From Phascolarctobacterium sp. (GTDB lineage Bacteria > Bacillota > Negativicutes > Acidaminococcales > Acidaminococcaceae), in NCBI GenBank assembly GCA_003150755.1, contig QAMT01000019.1, positions 1 to 14,104 on the forward strand: a stretch of 14,104 nucleotides of DNA, in the 5' to 3' direction. Positions within the stretch are counted from its first letter, which is position 1, and the number at the start of each line of letters is the position of its first letter. The notes under the pieces were generated by a model, which was not told the DNA's origin, did not search any database, and saw only the letters and a program-made list of their open reading frames with translations. Made by a program: the position numbers and the translations under genes. Below are positions 11,798-14,104 of the stretch, piece by piece.

Positions 11798-11857
11798 CTG
11801 AACCACAGGGGAACTACGGAAAAGTAATAATCGAACAGCGAGGGAACAACGAAAAAC
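11761..11857 (+). repeat. Three imperfect 32-33-bp tandem repeats
   Basis: Units at 11761-11792, 11793-11825 and 11826-11857 share an AAT-x-x-CGAAC start, a central GGG(A/G)A and a CGGAAAA-like end. The array crosses the stop codon of the preceding gene. The period is close to three helical turns. The copies have diverged considerably. Confidence 0.5.
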
Positions 11858-11900
11858 ACTTTTCTTTTTCTTAATGCTATGGCATAATTGTTTTAGAATA

Positions 11901-11991
11901 ATAAGTACCACAGTCAATGACTGTAAGCCTTATAGGGCACGGGAATAGCTGACAATCCAAATCTGGAAAGTCCTATTCTTCGTGCTTTTTT
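11901..11991 (+). ncRNA. Structured RNA ending in an intrinsic terminator
   Basis: Domain 1: ATAAG (11901-11905) pairs with CTTAT (11929-11933), enclosing ACAGTCA-A-TGACTGT (11910-11924). Domain 2: GCACG plus GAATAG (11937-11948) pairs with CTATTC plus CGTGC (11973-11985), followed by T6. It could be the 3' end of the microprotein operon, an attenuator before the sigma factor, or a small RNA. A TAGAAT box at about 11894-11899 is a weak -10 candidate. Confidence 0.5.
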
Positions 11992-12183
11992 ATTTGTTTT
12001 TTTGAAAATGGTTTCAGTGAACTACCGGTAATTTACATTTGGTATCAGTGTTATTGCAGGATATCAATATGTTTAGAGCTTTCGTACCTTTTATAGGGGG
12101 ATATCTTCCCTACCGTATACAAAGCTGGACTTCACGCCGTCACTGTGAAGAAAAACACACGCTGTAAGAGAGGAGACAAGACC
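11992..12183 (+). promoter_or_regulatory. Structured leader of the sigma-factor gene
   Basis: AGCTTT plus GTA (12077-12086) pair with TAC plus AAAGCT (12118-12126), with AGGGGG/TTCCCT (12095-12100, 12106-12111) inside. CTTCAC/GTGAAG (12130-12135, 12145-12150) forms a second hairpin. The AGAGGAGA ribosome site follows. No clear promoter is visible. Confidence 0.45.
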
Positions 12184-13110
12184 ATGACAAATGAACAGTT
12201 AGTAATTCGTATCTGTGCCGGTATAGATGAAGCTGATAATACGCTGCAGCTCTGGCAGCAGAACAGAGGATATATCAATAAAATTGTAAATCATTATAAA
12301 GCCTATGCCGAGGAGGAAGACTTGCAGCAGGAGGCATATTTGGGGCTATGTGAAGCAATCCGGCACTATAACCCTGAGGAAGAAGTGCCATTTATTACTT
12401 ATGCTGGTTACTGGATAAGGCAGCAGATAGGGCGCTATATCAAGAGTAACGGCACTGTTCGTTTGCCAGAACACATACAGGCCAGAGTCAAAGAGTATAA
12501 ACAGATGGTTTTGAAATGGAAGGTAACCATTGGTAGAAAGCCCACAGACAGGGAGATTTGCCATTATCTGGGAATTAGTATGGAAATGTTGGAGAACATC
12601 AGGAAAACGGCTAAAATGGCACGAATTGGAAGCCTAGACGTGCCTGTGGGAGAAGACGGAGAGTGCTCTATGTATGACCTGCTGCCCTCTGCCATAAATG
12701 AAGAAGAACAGGTACTTGAGAAAATCCAGCAAGAAGAGCTAAAGGAAGTTTTATGGTCTTTGGTGGACTCTTTGCCCGGTGAACAGCCTAAAATAATACG
12801 CCTGCGATACCAGAACGGCATGACATTAAAAGCCATAGCCGAAGATAAAGGGGTAACACTGAACGCAGTAAGTCAACAAGAAAGAAATGGATTAAGGGAA
12901 CTTAGAAAGCCCTCCAAAAGTAAGCAGCTTCGCCCATTCCTCTATAATGAGGACAGAATGTATAGTAGAGCATTGAAAGGTAATGGTGTAGAGCATTTCA
13001 ATTTGACATGGACCAGCTCAACAGAGAGGGTGGCAATATTGGAAGAAGAAAAGGGCAGATACGAAAGCGAAATGGCAAGGTTGCGAGAAAGTATACAAAA
13101 AGCTCAATAA
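12184..13110 (+). CDS. Sigma-70-family RNA polymerase sigma factor
   Basis: A 308-residue sigma factor; ATG 12184 follows AGGAGA, and the in-frame codon at 12145 has no ribosome site. Region 2 is clear (EEDLQQEAYLGLCEAIRHYN, then VPFITYAGYWIRQQIGRYIK, then VRLPEHI), region 3 follows (GRKPTDREICHYLGISMEML), and region 4 is LPGEQPKIIRLRYQNGMTLK followed by AIAEDKGVTLNAVSQQERNG. There is no region 1.1, and a 70-residue tail after region 4 ends in a coiled coil. It is the last gene before attR. In clostridial phages a sigma-like gene often precedes the late genes as their activator; here the late genes are absent, so it may act on other island promoters or on a helper phage (inference). Confidence 0.93.
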   Translation: MTNEQLVIRICAGIDEADNTLQLWQQNRGYINKIVNHYKAYAEEEDLQQEAYLGLCEAIRHYNPEEEVPFITYAGYWIRQQIGRYIKSNGTVRLPEHIQARVKEYKQMVLKWKVTIGRKPTDREICHYLGISMEMLENIRKTAKMARIGSLDVPVGEDGECSMYDLLPSAINEEEQVLEKIQQEELKEVLWSLVDSLPGEQPKIIRLRYQNGMTLKAIAEDKGVTLNAVSQQERNGLRELRKPSKSKQLRPFLYNEDRMYSRALKGNGVEHFNLTWTSSTERVAILEEEKGRYESEMARLRESIQKAQ

Positions 13111-13135
13111 CAAATCGTTACTGAGCTATACATAA

Positions 13136-13149
13136 CCAAAACCGCCCCC
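13136..13149 (-). repeat. G/C-rich dispersed repeat, inverted 14-bp copy
   Basis: CCAAAACCGCCCCC is the reverse complement of the core of the repeats at 2876 and 4145. It lies directly beside the right candidate arm site, 81 bp inside attR. Confidence 0.7.
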
Positions 13150-13150
13150 T

Positions 13151-13165
13151 TTTTATCCCCTTTTT
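13151..13165 (+). repeat. Candidate integrase arm-type site, right
   Basis: TTTTATCCCCTTTTT is identical to 1722-1736 in the same orientation, preceded by a C run as on the left. It lies 64 bp inside attR. Confidence 0.6.
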
Positions 13166-13229
13166 TAAGTTTTTTTGTACGGTAAATAGCTGAAAAGCCT
13201 GTAAATAAAGCATTTTTTTGAAAAAGTAA

Positions 13230-13246
13230 AAGTCCTGTTATCCGCA
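13230..13246 (+). repeat. attR core (17 bp)
   Basis: AAGTCCTGTTATCCGCA is identical to the 3' end of tRNA-Leu at 1593-1609. It marks the right end of the island and is followed at once by host sequence with the displaced terminator. Confidence 0.92.
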
Positions 13247-13251
13247 GTAAG

Positions 13252-13297
13252 AAATGGTAGAAGATGTTTAAATACGACATTTTCTACCATTTTTTTT
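13252..13297 (+). terminator. Original terminator of the tRNA operon, displaced
   Basis: AAATGGTAGAA (13252-13262) pairs perfectly with TTCTACCATTT (13282-13292) and is followed by further T. Before integration it would have been about five bases after tRNA-Leu. Its place right after attR supports the island boundary. Confidence 0.88.
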
Positions 13298-13307
13298 CAT
13301 TTTTTAT

Positions 13308-13373
13308 TTATTCTGTAGTATCCGGATTATTAAATTGCTGAAAAAGTGTATTTACTCTGTCGGTGGCAGCGGT
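13308..13373 (-). pseudogene. Vestigial C-terminal tail of an XRE regulator
   Basis: On the minus strand these 66 bases read T-A-A-T-D-R-V-N-T-L-F-Q-Q-F-N-N-P-D-T-T-E and a TAA stop; an in-frame stop lies just upstream (13392-13394) and no start is available. The DRVN-x-LFQQFN part matches NRVNELLQQFNK of the island HTH protein (8699-9112), and the DNA is also similar over about 50 bp (13328-13377 with about 8815-8864). It is therefore a relic of a related gene outside the island. The match is short but holds in both DNA and protein. Confidence 0.55.
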
Positions 13374-13535
13374 TAAATAGATTACACATAGTTATATTAT
13401 CTATGTGAATTCCTAGAAAATGTATATGATTAACAAAAATTGAATATTCAGCAATACTTGCAAAAGAAAGTGATGTGGAGTAAAGTATAAAATACCATTT
13501 AGCCCTTGAGCGAGTTTTCTTTTTAAGCACATGGT
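13374..13535. other. Host intergenic DNA, no gene seen
   Basis: A/T-rich DNA between the relic and the sporulation promoter. The only structure noted is the 7-bp inverted repeat CACATAG/CTATGTG (13385-13391 and 13401-13407). Open frames on the minus strand here lack ribosome sites and recognisable content. Confidence 0.5.
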
Positions 13536-13562
13536 ATATTGTATAAACCGAAGACATACATT
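13536..13562 (+). promoter_or_regulatory. Sigma-E-type sporulation promoter of the spoIIID-like gene
   Basis: ATATT (13536-13540, in GTATATT) and CATACATT (13555-13562) are 14 bp apart and match the known mother-cell sigma-E consensus (ATATT, 14-15 bp, CATACAnT). spoIIID is a sigma-E gene in Bacillus. An 8-bp inverted repeat CCGAAGAC/GTCTTCGG (13548-13555, 13574-13581) overlaps the -10 box and ends at the GGAGG ribosome site. Confidence 0.8.
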
Positions 13563-13591
13563 GTAAAAACAGCGTCTTCGGAGGCTTATCC

Positions 13592-13735
13592 TTGAAAGAA
13601 TATATTGAAGAAAGGGCAATTGAAATAGCCAATTATATTATTGAAGAAAAGGCAACAGTAAGGCAGACTGCGAAAAAATTTGGAGTAAGTAAGAGTACGG
13701 TACATATAGATGTAACAAAAGAGGCGTTTTTGTGA
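13592..13735 (+). pseudogene. spoIIID: spoIIID, C-terminally truncated
   Basis: A 47-residue frame from a TTG start seven bases after GGAGG. It reads MKEYIEERAIEIANYIIEEK, then ATVRQTAKKFGVSKSTVH, then IDVTKEAFL. The first 42 residues match SpoIIID, the mother-cell sporulation regulator, including its helix-turn-helix (TAKKFGVSKSTVH). SpoIIID is normally about 80-95 residues and continues from HKDVTERL into a second DNA-contacting basic helix; here it diverges after DVT and stops. The K usual after the last His is I. The other two frames downstream do not restore the missing part, so this looks like a deletion or replacement rather than a simple frameshift. The promoter and terminator are intact. 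It may be a decayed gene or a short form. Confidence 0.75.
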
Positions 13736-13766
13736 AGGTTGTTTATGAGGTGAGGTAAAGAAGGAG

Positions 13767-13796
13767 AAGGCCGTAGAAATGCGGTCTTTTTCTTTT
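13767..13796 (+). terminator. Terminator after the spoIIID-like gene
   Basis: AAGGCCG (13767-13773) pairs with CGGTCTT (13782-13788), with one G-U pair, around an eight-base loop and is followed by a T-rich run. Confidence 0.8.
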
Positions 13797-13882
13797 GGGT
13801 GATTTTATTGTGTTATGGGTGGAAATCGGTTAAAATAGAATATAGAAAGATTGTATTAGGAACGGTTGAGGGGATAAAGTCA

Positions 13883-14104
13883 ATGAAACCATGGAAAGAT
13901 TTGTTTCGTACACATATATTGGAACGTGGACTGAATTATTATGAGGAAGGTTATGTTACTTCATTGGAACAGACTTCGACAGGATATACAGCAGTAGTAG
14001 AAGGAACAGAGGATTATGATGTAGAAATAGAGATTCGGGATGATCGGGTTTATGATATGACATGTACATGTCCGTATGCAGAAGAAGGAAATTATTGCAA
14101 ACAT
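13883..14104 (+). CDS. SWIM zinc-finger protein, 5' part
   Basis: The first 74 codons of a gene that runs past the window. ATG is preceded by GAGGGG, and a weak promoter (TTATGG at 13813, TAGAAT at 13836, 17-bp spacing) lies upstream. The N-terminus (MKPWKDLFRTHILERGLNYY, then EEGYVTSL) and the CTCPYAEEGNYCKH segment form the start of a SWIM zinc finger (C-x-C...C-x-H). In Firmicutes this N-terminal pattern often belongs to SWIM proteins that are large or fused to a SNF2 helicase; which one applies here cannot be told. It is host chromosome beyond the island. Confidence 0.88.
   Translation, partial: MKPWKDLFRTHILERGLNYYEEGYVTSLEQTSTGYTAVVEGTEDYDVEIEIRDDRVYDMTCTCPYAEEGNYCKH

Larger units (their letters stand above)
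1593..13246. mobile_element. Integrative genomic island in tRNA-Leu; phage-satellite (PICI)-like
   Basis: The island is bounded by 17-bp direct repeats that duplicate the 3' end of tRNA-Leu, with an integrase next to the left end and arm-type repeats near both ends. The gene order is integrase, divergent XRE repressor and Cro-like gene, phage replisome organizer, DnaC-like loader, cargo, microproteins and a sigma factor. No structural, packaging, lysis, relaxase or conjugation gene was found. This matches the known plan of phage-inducible chromosomal islands, but a deleted prophage would look similar. The boundaries are seen directly; the satellite class is inferred. Confidence 0.85.

Noticed and set aside
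1593..13246. Integrative conjugative element or classical IME
   Set aside because: No relaxase, coupling protein, type IV secretion or oriT-like context was seen; replication genes are phage-type.
13330..13632. Minus-strand frames of 100 and 68 codons right of the island
   Set aside because: They cross the sigma-E promoter and the spoIIID start in antisense, with no ribosome site; only the short 13308-13373 tail in another frame has real similarity.

Overview
The window is low-GC Gram-positive chromosome, most likely a spore-forming Clostridia (Lachnospiraceae-like). The signs are A/T-rich DNA, strong AGGAGG-type ribosome sites with occasional TTG starts, tRNA genes without an encoded CCA, a sigma-E-type sporulation promoter and a spoIIID-like gene. 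I cannot name the species from sequence alone.

Host left flank (1-1609): the end of an rdgB/HAM1-type XTP/dITP diphosphatase gene overlaps a YfcE/YsnB-type phosphodiesterase gene. A strong promoter follows, then seven tRNA genes in one direction: Pro-UGG, Gly-UCC, Arg-UCU, His-GUG, Gln-UUG, Lys-UUU, Leu-UAG.

Inserted element (about 1593-13246, 11,637 bp per unit): the last 17 bp of the tRNA-Leu gene are repeated exactly at 13230-13246. These are attL and attR of an island that leaves the tRNA intact. From left to right it carries a leftward tyrosine integrase; a structured control region; a leftward XRE repressor facing a rightward Cro-like gene, with three operators spaced exactly 30 bp apart; a rightward early operon of a Cys-rich protein, a small protein, an HTH protein, a phage replisome organizer with an iteron-like candidate origin inside it, and a DnaC-like helicase loader; and a 700-bp non-coding stretch with G/C-rich pockets and many inverted repeats, possibly a packaging or cos-like site. 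Cargo follows: an unrecognised gene, an HTH-Uma2 pair under a four-palindrome operator array, and a second divergent switch (small XRE gene against a HIRAN-domain gene). A run of microproteins, a terminator-ended structured RNA and a sigma-70-family gene complete it.

No capsid, portal, terminase, lysis, relaxase or conjugation gene is visible. The layout (integrase, divergent repressor/Cro, phage-type replication genes, cargo, no late genes) resembles a phage-inducible chromosomal island (phage satellite). A defective prophage or a relaxase-less integrative element remains possible. The repressor lacks a visible S24 self-cleavage domain and ends in a coiled coil, which fits relief by a partner protein rather than SOS cleavage. 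The sigma factor sits where a phage would have its late-gene activator.

Host right flank (13247-14104): the displaced tRNA-operon terminator, a vestigial tail of an HTH protein related to the one inside the island, a sigma-E-type promoter driving a truncated spoIIID, a terminator, and the start of a SWIM zinc-finger protein gene that runs off the window.
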